Below are positions 17,400 through 25,347 of a stretch of DNA of 64,000 bases, piece after piece (the stretch's first letter is position 1; each line of letters begins with the position of its first letter). A program made the position numbers and the translations under genes. Origin of the DNA: Acidobacteriota bacterium (lineage in GTDB: Bacteria; Acidobacteriota; Thermoanaerobaculia; Gp7-AA8); assembly GCA_019244185.1 (NCBI GenBank), contig JAFATB010000013.1, forward strand, positions 130,438 through 194,437, in the 5' to 3' direction. The notes below the pieces were generated by a model. It was not told the DNA's origin. It ran no database searches and worked only from the letters and a program-made list of their open reading frames with translations.

Positions 17400-17426
17400 T
17401 GCAACCACTTCGCGGCGTGCGGCGTC
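17400..17426 (+). promoter_or_regulatory. ECF-sigma promoter for the sigma factor operon
   Basis: TGCAACC (17400-17406) and CGTC (17423-17426) are separated by 16 nt. The -10 ends 18 nt before the sigma ATG at 17445. This suggests autoregulation by the encoded ECF factor. Confidence 0.75.
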
Positions 17427-17444
17427 CAACCGGAACGCTAAATC

Positions 17445-17969
17445 ATGAACGCCGACGAGCAGGATGTTGCGGCCGTCCTCGCCGGCGACGTGGAGCGCTT
17501 CGAGGGAATCGTCGAACGCTGGCAGCGGCCGCTGGTGAACCTCGCGTACCGCTTCGTGCATGACGAGGCGCGCGCCGAGGATCTGGCGCAGGAGGCGTTT
17601 CTGAAGTGCTTTCGTTCACTCGCGCAGTGGCGGCGCGACGCGGCGTTCTCGACGTGGCTGTTCTCGGTCGCGCTGAGCGTCTACCGCTCGAAGCTGCGGC
17701 GGCTCGAGCCGTTGCGCGTGGCGCTCGCGGAACTGGAGATCGACGATCGCATCGACGAGCGGCTGTACGAACGGCAGCGCGCGGAGCGCGTCCGGCGCGC
17801 GGTGGACGCGCTGCCGCCGCTCTTTCGCGAGCCGCTGATCGTGTTCTATTTTCAGGAGCAGGACCTCGCGTCGACCGCACGCGTGCTCGGTCTGCGCGAG
17901 GGCACGCTCAAGGCGCGGCTGCATCGCGCGCGCGAGGCGCTGCGGGAGCGCCTGCGGGAGGTGTTGTGA
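17445..17969 (+). CDS. ECF RNA polymerase sigma factor
   Basis: A 174-residue sigma-70-family protein with only regions 2 and 4. Region 2 reads ARAEDLAQEAFLKCFRSLAQW with the -10-reading helix RRDAAFSTWLFSVA; region 4 reads LPPLFREPLIVFYFQEQDL and LGLREGTLKARLHRAREAL (helix-turn-helix for the -35). No extra C-terminal domain. The next gene, overlapping by 4 nt, encodes a small membrane protein placed like an anti-sigma factor. Its own promoter and two others nearby share TGCAACC-N16-CGTC, so a local regulon is proposed. The inducing signal is probably at the envelope, since two of the three units read from these promoters encode membrane or exported proteins. Confidence 0.95.
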   Translation: MNADEQDVAAVLAGDVERFEGIVERWQRPLVNLAYRFVHDEARAEDLAQEAFLKCFRSLAQWRRDAAFSTWLFSVALSVYRSKLRRLEPLRVALAELEIDDRIDERLYERQRAERVRRAVDALPPLFREPLIVFYFQEQDLASTARVLGLREGTLKARLHRAREALRERLREVL

Positions 17970-18289
17970 ACGACGAGATCGAACAGCTCATCGAGGACGT
18001 CCTCTCCGCGCCGCGCGCGATCGAGCCGTCGCCGGCGTTTGCGAAACGCGTGATAATCGCGGTGCAGCGCGAAGCAGCGCTGCCGCCGCTCGCATTTCCG
18101 TGGAAGCGCTTCGTCGCCGCGGTCGTGGCGTTCGTGCTCGGCATGGTGCTCGCGCTCGTCGGCGGTGATGCCGCGTCCGCGGCCGTGACGTCGCACCACG
18201 CGTGGCTGGGGCTCTTCGCGGCGGTGTCATGTTGCAGTCTCTTCGCGACGTTCTCCACCGCGATGCCGGCTCGCCGCGGCGCGCGCTGA
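17966..18289 (+). CDS. Putative membrane anti-sigma factor
   Basis: A 107-residue protein starting at GTG that overlaps the sigma stop by 4 nt. The first 45 residues are cytoplasmic and charged (NDEIEQLIEDVLSAPRA), followed by two hydrophobic segments (about 49-70 and 76-96). The position and architecture fit an anti-sigma factor, but the HxxxCxxC zinc motif of the ZAS class is absent and I see no sequence signature of a known class. The role is therefore inferred from context alone. Confidence 0.65.
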   Translation: MNDEIEQLIEDVLSAPRAIEPSPAFAKRVIIAVQREAALPPLAFPWKRFVAAVVAFVLGMVLALVGGDAASAAVTSHHAWLGLFAAVSCCSLFATFSTAMPARRGAR

Positions 18290-18316
18290 TGCAACCGCTT
18301 CGCGCAAGGCGGCGTC
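18290..18316 (+). promoter_or_regulatory. ECF-sigma promoter for the serine hydrolase
   Basis: TGCAACC (18290-18296), 16 nt, CGTC (18313-18316). Flanking bases also match the 17400 promoter (GATGCAACC, CTTCGCG, GGCGTC). The -10 ends 10 nt before the ATG at 18327, which implies an almost leaderless mRNA. Confidence 0.75.
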
Positions 18317-18326
18317 TCACGGCGCG

Positions 18327-19709
18327 ATGAAAACAATGCTCGCGCTCCTGCTGTTCGCTTGTTCACTTCGCGCCGCCGCACAACCATGGCGGCACTCGAC
18401 GAAGGCGGCCGATGCCGGCTACGACGCCGCCGCGCTCGCGGAGACGCGTGCCGTCGCGGACGAGGCGCATTCGGCCGCGGTCTTCGCGGTCGCGGACGGA
18501 CGCGTGATCGCCGCGTGGGGCGGGGTCGACCGCAAGCTCGAACTGCATTCGATGCGCAAAAGCATCTACGCCGCGTTGTGGGGTATCGCGGAAGCGCGCG
18601 GTCTCGTGCGGCTCGACGCGACGCTCGCGGAGCTCGGCGTCGACGATCTGCAGGCGCTGACGGACGAAGAGAAACGCGCACGCCTCATCGACCTGCTGCA
18701 CGCCCGGTCCGGCGTCTATCATCCCGCCGCGTACGCGACCGCCGATCAGGAAGAAGCGCGGCCCGCGCGCGGCAGCCACGCCCGCGACACGTTCTGGTTC
18801 TACAACAACTGGGACTTCAACGTCGCCGGCGCGCTGCTCGAGCGCGTCACCGGCAAGCCGCTCGGCATCGTCATCGACGAATGGCTGGCGAAGCCGCTCG
18901 GCATGCAGGACTACGCGCCGTCCGACGTCTTCGCCGCGCTCGAGCCGCACGTGTCGCGCTGGCCGGCGCTCACGATCCGGATGTCCGCGCGTGACCTCGC
19001 GCGCTTCGGCGAGCTGTGGCTGAACGAAGGGCGCTGGAACGGACGCCAGCTCGTTCCGGCGGCGTACATCGCGCGCGCGTCGGCGCCGGCGTCGAGCACG
19101 GGCGCGCCCGGACAGGGCTACGCAATGATGTGGTGGACTTACGATGCCGGCTCGGTCGATGCGAAGCAGTATCCGAACGCTTCCCGCGTGCGCCTCCTGC
19201 TCGCGCGCGGCCTCGGCGGACACGTGCTCGCCATCGTGCCGGACGCGCACCTCGTCATCGTTCATCGCGCAGACACCGATCACGGTCGTCGCGTCCCCGG
19301 CGCCGCGGTCTGGACGATCATCGACCGCATTCTCGGCGCGCGCCGCGGCGTCCCCATCCGCCGCGCGCGTGCGTCCGCGGTGCGCATCGAACCGTTCGCG
19401 AGCCAGCTCGCGCCGTTCGTCTGGCCGCACGCCGTCGCGATTTCTCCGCGTGCAATGCAGAACGTCGCGGGCGACTACGAGCTGCGCCCCGGCGTTGTCG
19501 CGCACGTCTTCATCGAAGACGGCCGGCTCTTTGCCTCGATGCCGGGACGCGGCGAGGCCGAGCTTTTCGCGACCTCGCCCACGGATTTTTTCGTGCGCGT
19601 CGACGCGGGGACCACCATCCACTTCGATCTCGACGACGCCGGCGTCGCGGCACGCGTGCGCGTCACGATCGGCGGGAAGGAACTCGTGGCGCGCCGTATC
19701 CCTGTGTAA
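18327..19709 (+). CDS. Exported serine hydrolase, class C beta-lactamase fold
   Basis: A 460-residue protein with a signal peptide (MKTMLALLLFACSLRAAA) and the serine-hydrolase motifs of the class C beta-lactamase/DD-peptidase fold: SMRK (nucleophile Ser and Lys) and YNN in FWFYNNWDFN. The third motif is less clear, around ARGLGGHVLAIVP. After the catalytic domain (to about residue 345) there is a C-terminal beta-rich part (MQNVAGDYELRPG, FFVRVDAGTTIHF) typical of esterase EstB-like relatives. It would act outside the cytoplasm; substrates could be peptides, esters or beta-lactams. It is preceded by a promoter matching the ECF sigma factor's own. Confidence 0.88.
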   Translation: MKTMLALLLFACSLRAAAQPWRHSTKAADAGYDAAALAETRAVADEAHSAAVFAVADGRVIAAWGGVDRKLELHSMRKSIYAALWGIAEARGLVRLDATLAELGVDDLQALTDEEKRARLIDLLHARSGVYHPAAYATADQEEARPARGSHARDTFWFYNNWDFNVAGALLERVTGKPLGIVIDEWLAKPLGMQDYAPSDVFAALEPHVSRWPALTIRMSARDLARFGELWLNEGRWNGRQLVPAAYIARASAPASSTGAPGQGYAMMWWTYDAGSVDAKQYPNASRVRLLLARGLGGHVLAIVPDAHLVIVHRADTDHGRRVPGAAVWTIIDRILGARRGVPIRRARASAVRIEPFASQLAPFVWPHAVAISPRAMQNVAGDYELRPGVVAHVFIEDGRLFASMPGRGEAELFATSPTDFFVRVDAGTTIHFDLDDAGVAARVRVTIGGKELVARRIPV

Positions 19710-19724
19710 AATAACTGCCTGTCC

Positions 19725-20408
19725 ATGCGGAAATTCATCGTCCCGTTGTTGCTCCTCCTCACGTCTGCCGTCTTCGCGTCTCCGGCGGCCTCGACGCGTC
19801 CCAACGATCGCGAGTGGTCGCTGATCGCGGCGGACTTTCAGTGGATCCAGACGCTGCGCGCGGCGCAGAAGCAGCCGGCGCCGAATTCGACGCGGAAGGA
19901 GCAGATCGAGCTGCTGCTCGAGAACCATCGCAAGATCGAGCCGACGTACGTCGCCTTCGTCGACAAGGTGCGCGACTACTGGGAGCGCACGGGCGATCCG
20001 CGCGCGGCCACGTTGCTCGCGAACGAGAAGATCGCGCTCGGCGACGAATACATGAACGTTCTCTCGCGTTACGACAAAGCCATCGCGCTCTACCGCGCGG
20101 CGCTCGAGTTCGACGCGGCGAACAGCATCGCGCAGCAGCGCATCGCGCTGGCCGAGCAGAAGCGGTACGTGTCGATGAGCTCCTTCGCCACCGTGAAGAC
20201 GGGGATGAAGGAAGAAGAAGTACGGAAGCTGGTCGGGTTGCCGCGCGAGGACTGGATCAAGCAGGTCGTCCAGAACAACCGCGTGTACTCGGTCTGGATT
20301 TACCCGAAGTCGGACGGCGGCGCCTCGGCGATCTACTTTGACAACGGCGTCGTCTATCACACAAACTGGAACGCTGCCGCGCCGCCGGCGCCAGCGACGT
20401 CGAAGTAG
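19725..20408 (+). CDS. Exported TPR-like protein with BamE/SmpA-like C-terminus
   Basis: A 227-residue protein with a signal peptide (MRKFIVPLLLLLTSAVFA). The middle is a TPR-like helical pair (RYDKAIALYRAALEFDAAN, QQRIALAEQKRY). The C-terminal part SFATVKTGMKEEEVRKLVGLP, then VYSVWIYPKSDGGASAIYFDNG resembles the SmpA/OmlA (BamE) fold, which recognises outer-membrane partners. It starts 15 nt after the serine hydrolase stop; the gap contains an A/T-rich TAAAATAA stretch. The role is unknown, envelope-located by signal peptide. It is adjacent to a SPOR protein gene. Confidence 0.7.
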   Translation: MRKFIVPLLLLLTSAVFASPAASTRPNDREWSLIAADFQWIQTLRAAQKQPAPNSTRKEQIELLLENHRKIEPTYVAFVDKVRDYWERTGDPRAATLLANEKIALGDEYMNVLSRYDKAIALYRAALEFDAANSIAQQRIALAEQKRYVSMSSFATVKTGMKEEEVRKLVGLPREDWIKQVVQNNRVYSVWIYPKSDGGASAIYFDNGVVYHTNWNAAAPPAPATSK

Positions 20409-20431
20409 TGATGTTCCGGGAGGACGAGAGG

Positions 20432-21148
20432 ATGGAAGAACAGCACACCGCCGACGATCAGTCGCACTACGAAATCTCGCTCACCGCCGGACAGGCGTTC
20501 ATCGCCTTCGTCCTGCTGCTGCTCTCGCTCGCCGCGTCGTTCGCGTTCGGGCTGATGATCGGCAAGGGACAGGCCGACGAGCGGCTGGTGGTGCGCAAGG
20601 AAGCGCCGCCCGCCGTGACGGAGGCGAGCGTGCTGCCGAAGAAAAGCAGCGACGGCCACATCGTCGAGCTCGGCGTTGGCGACGACGACTTCCGCGCGCC
20701 GGCCACCAGCAGCACCGACACGTCTAACACCGACGCGAACGCCGCGACGGACAGCTCCGCAACCGCGGCCGTGATCGAAGAGCCGTCCGCGACGACGACC
20801 GCGGCGCCTGCGCCGTCCACGAACACGCCTCCGGCGACGACGCCCGCGAGCACGACGCCGGCCACGACGCCCGCGTCCCCGACGCCCGCTCCCGCGGCGG
20901 CCACACCGTCATCCGCGTCGACGCCGGTCTTCGCGCAGTTGCTCTCGACGTCCGACCAGAAGACGGCGGAAGCGCTCGCCGCGAGGCTCATCAACCGCGG
21001 CTTCACGAGCGCGTACGTCGTGCGCGGCGCGACGGACAAAGGTTCCGTGTTCCGCGTGCGCGTGCGGTTCGGATCGGACGCGGAGGCGCGTGCGGCGGAG
21101 ACGAAGCTGCACGAGTTCTCCAGCGACGTCTGGATCACGACGAAGTAG
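20432..21148 (+). CDS. Membrane-anchored SPOR domain protein
   Basis: A 238-residue protein with one membrane helix (about residues 20-40, FIAFVLLLLSLAASFAFGLMIG), a long low-complexity Thr/Ala/Pro/Ser linker (about 85-165) and a C-terminal SPOR domain (FAQLLSTSDQKTAEALAARLINRGF, VRVRFGSDAEARA). SPOR domains bind peptidoglycan lacking stem peptides at division sites, so a cell-division or envelope role is likely. ATG 20432 is chosen because GGGAGG (20418-20423) lies 8 nt before it; ATG 20411 is an alternative only 3 nt past the previous stop. A hairpin terminator follows. Confidence 0.85.
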   Translation: MEEQHTADDQSHYEISLTAGQAFIAFVLLLLSLAASFAFGLMIGKGQADERLVVRKEAPPAVTEASVLPKKSSDGHIVELGVGDDDFRAPATSSTDTSNTDANAATDSSATAAVIEEPSATTTAAPAPSTNTPPATTPASTTPATTPASPTPAPAAATPSSASTPVFAQLLSTSDQKTAEALAARLINRGFTSAYVVRGATDKGSVFRVRVRFGSDAEARAAETKLHEFSSDVWITTK

Positions 21149-21166
21149 CGCGGGCAAGAAATGATG

Positions 21167-21187
21167 CGCCGTCCGTTGCGGACGGCG
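21167..21187 (+). terminator. Hairpin terminator after the SPOR gene
   Basis: CGCCGTCCG-TTG-CGGACGGCG is a perfect 9-bp stem with a 3-nt loop, 18 nt after the SPOR stop, followed by TTAAACT. It separates the envelope genes from the damaged DUF4157/AraC segment. Confidence 0.6.
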
Positions 21188-21202
21188 TTAAACTGTTCCG
21201 GA

Positions 21203-21485
21203 ATGATGTCCGGCGTGATCCAGGGCTCGTTCCCTCACGGATTGCCCCGTCCGGCGCGGCCGCCGGTTCAGCGCAGCGCTGCGCCGATGCCGCCGCATGC
21301 GATGCCGCTTCCGCCGCAGCTGTCGACGCTGGTCGTGCGCGACGGCGGTCAGCCGCTACCGCCGCAGGTCCGGCAGCGCATGGAAGCGGCGTTCTCCGCG
21401 AGGTTCGACGACGTTCGCGTGCACATCTCGCCGCAGACGCAGGCCCTCGGCGCGGTCGCCCTTACGCACGGCTCGCACATTCACG
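21203..21485 (+). pseudogene. DUF4157 (eCIS core-type) domain, truncated
   Basis: From ATG 21203 or 21206 about 94 residues read as the first half of a DUF4157 domain: a Pro-rich lead, then GQPLPPQVRQRMEAAF, FDDVRVHISPQTQALG and LTHGSHIH. This domain marks toxins and accessory proteins of extracellular contractile injection systems and normally continues into a zinc-protease motif of the form HELTHV. That motif is missing here. The frame stays open to 21898, but after GSHIH it becomes Arg/Ala-rich shadow sequence, and the real downstream coding is AraC-like in another frame. No other eCIS gene (sheath, tube, baseplate) is present in the window. Confidence 0.65.
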
Positions 21486-21489
21486 CACG

Positions 21490-22166
21490 ACGCACGACAG
21501 CACGCGCGGCCACGTGCTCGCCATCAATCCCGGCGACGCGCACGACGGCCGCTCCGGCGCCGCGGGCGGCTTCGCGTATCGCATGCTCTACATCACGCCC
21601 GAACGCATGCGCTCCATCGCCGGCGACTTCGCCACGCGCACGCCGCTCGTGCGCGATCGCACGCTCGCGTGCGCCGTCGACGACGCATGGCGTGCCATGC
21701 ATCACGACCCGCGGACGCTCGCCGCGGACGAGCTTCTCGAGCGCGCGCTCGTGCAGCTCGTGTCGAGCCACGGCGGCCTCGCGCCGTGCGTGTCGTCGCG
21801 TCTCGATCAAGCCGCGCTCACGCGCGTGCGCGAGCACCTCCACGCGCACCTCGGTGATCGCGTGCGTCTCGGCGAGCTCGCCGCGCTCGCGTCGATGAGC
21901 CGCTTCCAGCTGACGCGCCAGTCCAGCGCGCGTACGGCGTGCCGCTGCACGCGTATCACCTGCACGTGCGTCTGCTCGAAGCGAAGCGGCGGCTGCGCGA
22001 CGGCGCGCGCGTCGCGGCCGTCGCGGCGGAGCTCGGCTTCAGCGATCAGAGTCATCTCCATCGCCGTTTCAAAGGAACGTTCGGCGTGACGCCGGGAGAG
22101 TGGCGCCGCGCGACGGCGTCTGCCGGACTCGGCACGACCCTCGCTGGCATTGACGCTCATGGCTGA
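21490..22166 (+). pseudogene. AraC-family regulator, N-terminus missing and frameshifted
   Basis: Homology starts in the middle of an AraC-type cupin sensor domain (RGHVLAINPGDAHDG, GGFAYRMLYITPERM) and continues to two helix-turn-helix units (RLGELAALASMSRFQLTRQ; then AAVAAELGFSDQSHLHRRF, KGTFGVTPGEW). The first 40-50 residues of the cupin, with its metal His residues, are absent, replaced by the DUF4157 fragment. A second lesion is a missing T near 21923 (CAGTCC for an expected CAGTTCC), which moves the natural continuation QRAYGVPLHAYH into another frame. The gene cannot make a full regulator unless both lesions are sequence errors. Its targets are unknown. Confidence 0.75.
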
Positions 22167-22941
22167 CACATCCGATCCACTGCGCTCGAAGACGACCACG
22201 CCGGAGCTCGAACAGCTCCGCAGCGCGCAGGCGGCGAAGAAACGCCCCTCCGTCGATCCGACGCACATCCTCGACAAGGCGATCTACCAACTCTGGGAGA
22301 CGATCAACGACCTCGATCAGATCCAGCCCGAGCGCGTGGAGCATTACCGCGTCTCGATCTTCGGCAGCTCGCGCATCCGCCGCGGCGATCCGATCTACGA
22401 AGAGGTCAAGAAGCTGAGCTTCGAGCTCGCGCGCCTGGGCGTCGACATCGTCACCGGCGGCGGTCCCGGTCTCATGGAAGCGGCGAACTCCGGCGCGCGC
22501 GAAGGACAGTCGGGCACGAACGCGCGCTCGTTCGGCCTGGCCATTCACCTGCCGACGGAAGAGTCGGCGAATCCATTCGTCGACAAGGTGTTCCGTCACC
22601 GCACGTTCTTCTCGCGGCTCCATCACTTCATCCGGCTCTCGTCCGCGTTCATCGTCGTGCCGGGCGGCATCGGCACGGCGCTCGAGCTCTTCATGGTGTG
22701 GCAGCTGCTGCAGGTCAAGCACATGAAGCAGCATCCGCTGATCCTCGTCGGTACAATGTGGCCCGGACTGATCGACTGGATCCGCGGGACGATGCTCGAA
22801 CGCGGCCTCGTCAGTCCATCCGACTTCGACGTGATCAAGGTCGTCGGCTCCTCCGAAGAAGCCATTCCGATCATCCGCGAGTCGTACGAACGATGGCAGC
22901 AGGAGGAACGAGGAAATGCCAACCCAGGAGCAGGTTCTTGA
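22159..22941 (+). CDS. LOG-family (lysine decarboxylase-like) protein
   Basis: A 260-residue Rossmann-type protein of the LOG family. The diagnostic PGGIGTALE motif and the SIFGSSRI, GGGPGLMEAAN stretches are present. Characterised members are phosphoribohydrolases that release cytokinin-type bases or cleave nucleoside monophosphates; many bacterial copies are uncharacterised. ATG 22159 (MADTSD) is preferred over TTG 22150. The start overlaps the end of the AraC remnant, and the 3' end overlaps mrp by 26 nt, so LOG-mrp is probably one transcript. Confidence 0.88.
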   Translation: MADTSDPLRSKTTTPELEQLRSAQAAKKRPSVDPTHILDKAIYQLWETINDLDQIQPERVEHYRVSIFGSSRIRRGDPIYEEVKKLSFELARLGVDIVTGGGPGLMEAANSGAREGQSGTNARSFGLAIHLPTEESANPFVDKVFRHRTFFSRLHHFIRLSSAFIVVPGGIGTALELFMVWQLLQVKHMKQHPLILVGTMWPGLIDWIRGTMLERGLVSPSDFDVIKVVGSSEEAIPIIRESYERWQQEERGNANPGAGS

Positions 22942-24049
22942 CGCGCTGAAGAAGGTCCGCTTTCCGGGCCTGTCGCGCGACATCGTGTCATTCGGATTCG
23001 TGCGCGACGCCGTGGTCGACGGCGGCGCGGTCTCTTTCACGATCCACTTTCAAACTGAGAATCCGACTGTCGGCCAGCAGATCGCGCGCGACGCGGAAGC
23101 CGCGGTGCGCGCGCTCGACGGCGTCACGGACGTCCGCGTGAACCTCGAGATCGGCGCGCGCCAGAGCGCCGCGACCGCCGGCCCGATGCCGGCCGGCCCG
23201 AATGCGCTCGAAGGCGTGAAGTACCGCATCGCCGTCGCGTCGGGCAAAGGCGGCGTCGGCAAGTCCACCGTGTCGACGAACCTCGCGCTCTCGCTGCGCG
23301 CGCTCGGCTTCACCGTCGGTTTGCTCGATGCGGATATTTACGGGCCGTCGCAGCAGATGATGCTCGGCATCAGCGGCAAGCCGCAGATCGACGAGACCGA
23401 CGAGAAGATCCTGCCGATGGAGCGCCACGGCATCAAGACGATGTCCCTCGGCCTCATCACCGAAGCCGACACGCCGGTGATCTGGCGCGGGCCGATGGTC
23501 ATGAAGGCCATCGATCAGTTCCTCACCGACGTGAAGTGGGGGACGCTCGACTTTCTCGTCATCGATCTGCCGCCCGGCACCGGCGACGCGCAGCTGACGC
23601 TGACGCAGAAGGCCGGCCTCACCGGCGCCGTCGTCGTCACGACGCCGCAGGACGTCGCGCTCATCGACGCGCGCAAAGGCCTGGCGATGTTCCGCAAGGT
23701 GAATGTCCCCGTGCTCGGCATCGTCGAGAACATGAGCTACTTCATCTGCCGCCACTGCGGCGAGCGCGAAGAGATCTTCGGCCACGGCGGCGGGAAGAAG
23801 ACCGCGGCCATGCTCGGCGTGCCTTTCCTCGGCGAAGTCCCGATCGATCCGAAGGTCGTCGTCGGCGGCGACACCGGCGAGCCGATCGTCGCGTCCGATC
23901 CCGACGCGCCCGCGGCGCAGGCGTTCCGCGAGCTCGCGCGTCAGGTCGTCGAGCAGCTCGAGTCAGGAATGGCCGGACATACGCACGGCCACGACCACGA
24001 GCACGACCATCATCACCACCACGATCACGACCACGCGCACACGCACTGA
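22916..24049 (+). CDS. mrp: Mrp/ApbC Fe-S cluster carrier ATPase with His-rich tail
   Basis: A 377-residue Mrp/NBP35 family protein. An N-terminal MIP18/DUF59 domain (residues about 1-85) precedes the deviant Walker A motif SGKGGVGKST, the ATPase core (DADIYGPSQQMML, LVIDLPPGTGD), and the cluster-binding pair in FICRHCGE. It carries and inserts Fe-S clusters. The last about 25 residues are almost only His, Asp, Gly and Glu (beginning AGHTHGHDHEHD), an unusually strong metal-binding tail for this family. The start overlaps the LOG gene by 26 nt. Confidence 0.95.
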   Translation: MPTQEQVLDALKKVRFPGLSRDIVSFGFVRDAVVDGGAVSFTIHFQTENPTVGQQIARDAEAAVRALDGVTDVRVNLEIGARQSAATAGPMPAGPNALEGVKYRIAVASGKGGVGKSTVSTNLALSLRALGFTVGLLDADIYGPSQQMMLGISGKPQIDETDEKILPMERHGIKTMSLGLITEADTPVIWRGPMVMKAIDQFLTDVKWGTLDFLVIDLPPGTGDAQLTLTQKAGLTGAVVVTTPQDVALIDARKGLAMFRKVNVPVLGIVENMSYFICRHCGEREEIFGHGGGKKTAAMLGVPFLGEVPIDPKVVVGGDTGEPIVASDPDAPAAQAFRELARQVVEQLESGMAGHTHGHDHEHDHHHHHDHDHAHTH

Positions 24050-24061
24050 CGCCGCGCGCGT

Positions 24062-24583
24062 TTACTTCCGCGCTTTCGCCGCACGCAGCGCGCTCACGAA
24101 GCGCGCCGCGTCGGCGGGCGCGAAGTTGCGCAGCTCATCGACGTGGTTGACCTTCAGCTCCTCGAAGACGCGCTCGTTCTTGTCGTTGAGCAACCGCAGC
24201 TCGTCGTTCGTGTAGTCGACGCTGCGGATCGACGCGATCGGGAACTCGAGCGACTTGCCGGTCGCGAATTTCACGCCGCCCATCACCGCCGCCTCGATGA
24301 GCCCTTCGAGAAAGCCTTTCTCTTCGCCGTCTTTCTTCTTCTCTTCCGACTTCATCTGCGCGAGCGCGCGATCGGTGAGCTGCACGGCCACGCTGTTCTC
24401 GAGCAACATGAGCGCGGTCATGCCGTCGCGCGAGACGATGGTGAGGCGCGCGTCGCGCAGCTCGCGGTGCGGTCCGACGCTCGTGCGCGAGTCCTTGACG
24501 CTGACGGACAGCGACAGGCCGTCCGCGTAGGCGACGCCGAGACATCCGAGGGAGACGAGCGCAACCGCGAGGAACCGTTTCAT
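24062..24583 (-). CDS. Secreted protein of unknown function
   Basis: A 173-residue protein with a signal peptide ([20 protein letters not shown]). The mature part contains a beta-rich section ([29 protein letters not shown]) and a helical, Lys/Glu-rich region ([14 protein letters not shown]), then [17 protein letters not shown], which resembles a PH-like or bacterial 'conserved charged pocket' fold. No family is recognised. The frame is open upstream to 25282, but that part is antisense to the CoA-transferase gene; ATG 24583 opens the signal peptide. It is convergent with mrp. Confidence 0.6.
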   Translation of the reverse strand: MKRFLAVALVSLGCLGVAYADGLSLSVSVKDSRTSVGPHRELRDARLTIVSRDGMTALMLLENSVAVQLTDRALAQMKSEEKKKDGEEKGFLEGLIEAAVMGGVKFATGKSLEFPIASIRSVDYTNDELRLLNDKNERVFEELKVNHVDELRNFAPADAARFVSALRAAKARK

Positions 24584-24646
24584 GAGTCGGTATACGACTC
24601 CGCCGCGTGCTGGTTGCAGCGGCACTTTGATATCTTGCGCGCCGCC

Positions 24647-25342
24647 ATGATCAACAAAGTCGTCGCTTCCGCCGCCGAAGCGGTGCAGGACGTCACCGAT
24701 GGTTCGACGCTCGTCGTCGGCGGCTTCGGGCTCTGCGGCATTCCGGAAAACCTGATCAACGCGCTCGTCGAGAAGGGCGTCCGCGGCCTGACGTGCGTCT
24801 CGAACAACGCCGGCGTCGACGACTGGGGACTCGGCCTGCTCCTGCAGACGAAGCAGATCCGCAAGATGGTCTCGTCGTACGTCGGCGAAAACGCGGAGTT
24901 CGAGCGGCAATACCTCGCCGGCGAGCTCGAAGTGGAGTTCGTTCCGCAGGGCACGCTCGCCGAGCGCATGCGCGCGGGCGGCGCCGGCATCCCGGCCTTC
25001 TACACGCCCGCGGGCTACGGCACGATCGTCGCCGAAGGCAAAGAAACGCGCACATTCGACGGCCGGCCGTACGTCATGGAACGCGGCATCGTCGGCGACT
25101 TCTCGCTCGTCGCCGCCTGGCGCGGCGATCGCCTCGGCAATCTCGTCTACCGCAAGACCGCGCGCAACTTCAATCCGATGGCCGCGACCGCGGGAAAGAT
25201 CTGCGTCGCCGAAGTCGAGGAGCTCGTCGAGCCGGGCGAGCTCGAGCCCGACGGCATTCACACGCCGGGCATCTTCGTCCATCGCGTGGTCGTCGCGCCG
25301 CGCCAGAAACGCATCGAGCAGCGCACCGTCAGGAAGGGATAA
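24647..25342 (+). CDS. 3-oxoacid CoA-transferase, subunit A
   Basis: A 231-residue alpha subunit of the family I CoA-transferases (succinyl-CoA:3-ketoacid, acetoacetate or 3-oxoadipate type). Features are [19 protein letters not shown], the [16 protein letters not shown] motif and [17 protein letters not shown]. It moves CoA between acyl groups together with the B subunit encoded 5 nt downstream. The exact acid cannot be read from sequence; acetoacetate is the most common, but 3-oxoadipate would fit with the benzoate genes at 57-63 kb. ATG 24647 opens the domain. Confidence 0.92.
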   Translation: MINKVVASAAEAVQDVTDGSTLVVGGFGLCGIPENLINALVEKGVRGLTCVSNNAGVDDWGLGLLLQTKQIRKMVSSYVGENAEFERQYLAGELEVEFVPQGTLAERMRAGGAGIPAFYTPAGYGTIVAEGKETRTFDGRPYVMERGIVGDFSLVAAWRGDRLGNLVYRKTARNFNPMAATAGKICVAEVEELVEPGELEPDGIHTPGIFVHRVVVAPRQKRIEQRTVRKG

Positions 25343-25347
25343 CGCCG

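Noticed and set aside
18363..20360. A 665-codon minus-strand open frame
   Set aside because: It is antisense to the serine hydrolase and TPR genes. The product is Arg/Ala/Asp-rich without any domain; such long shadows are expected at this GC content.
24592..24618. TGCAACC on the minus strand before the secreted gene at 24583 as a fourth ECF promoter
   Set aside because: The -10 would be CGTA at 15 nt and lies only about 10 nt from the start codon, so both sequence and distance differ from the three good copies.
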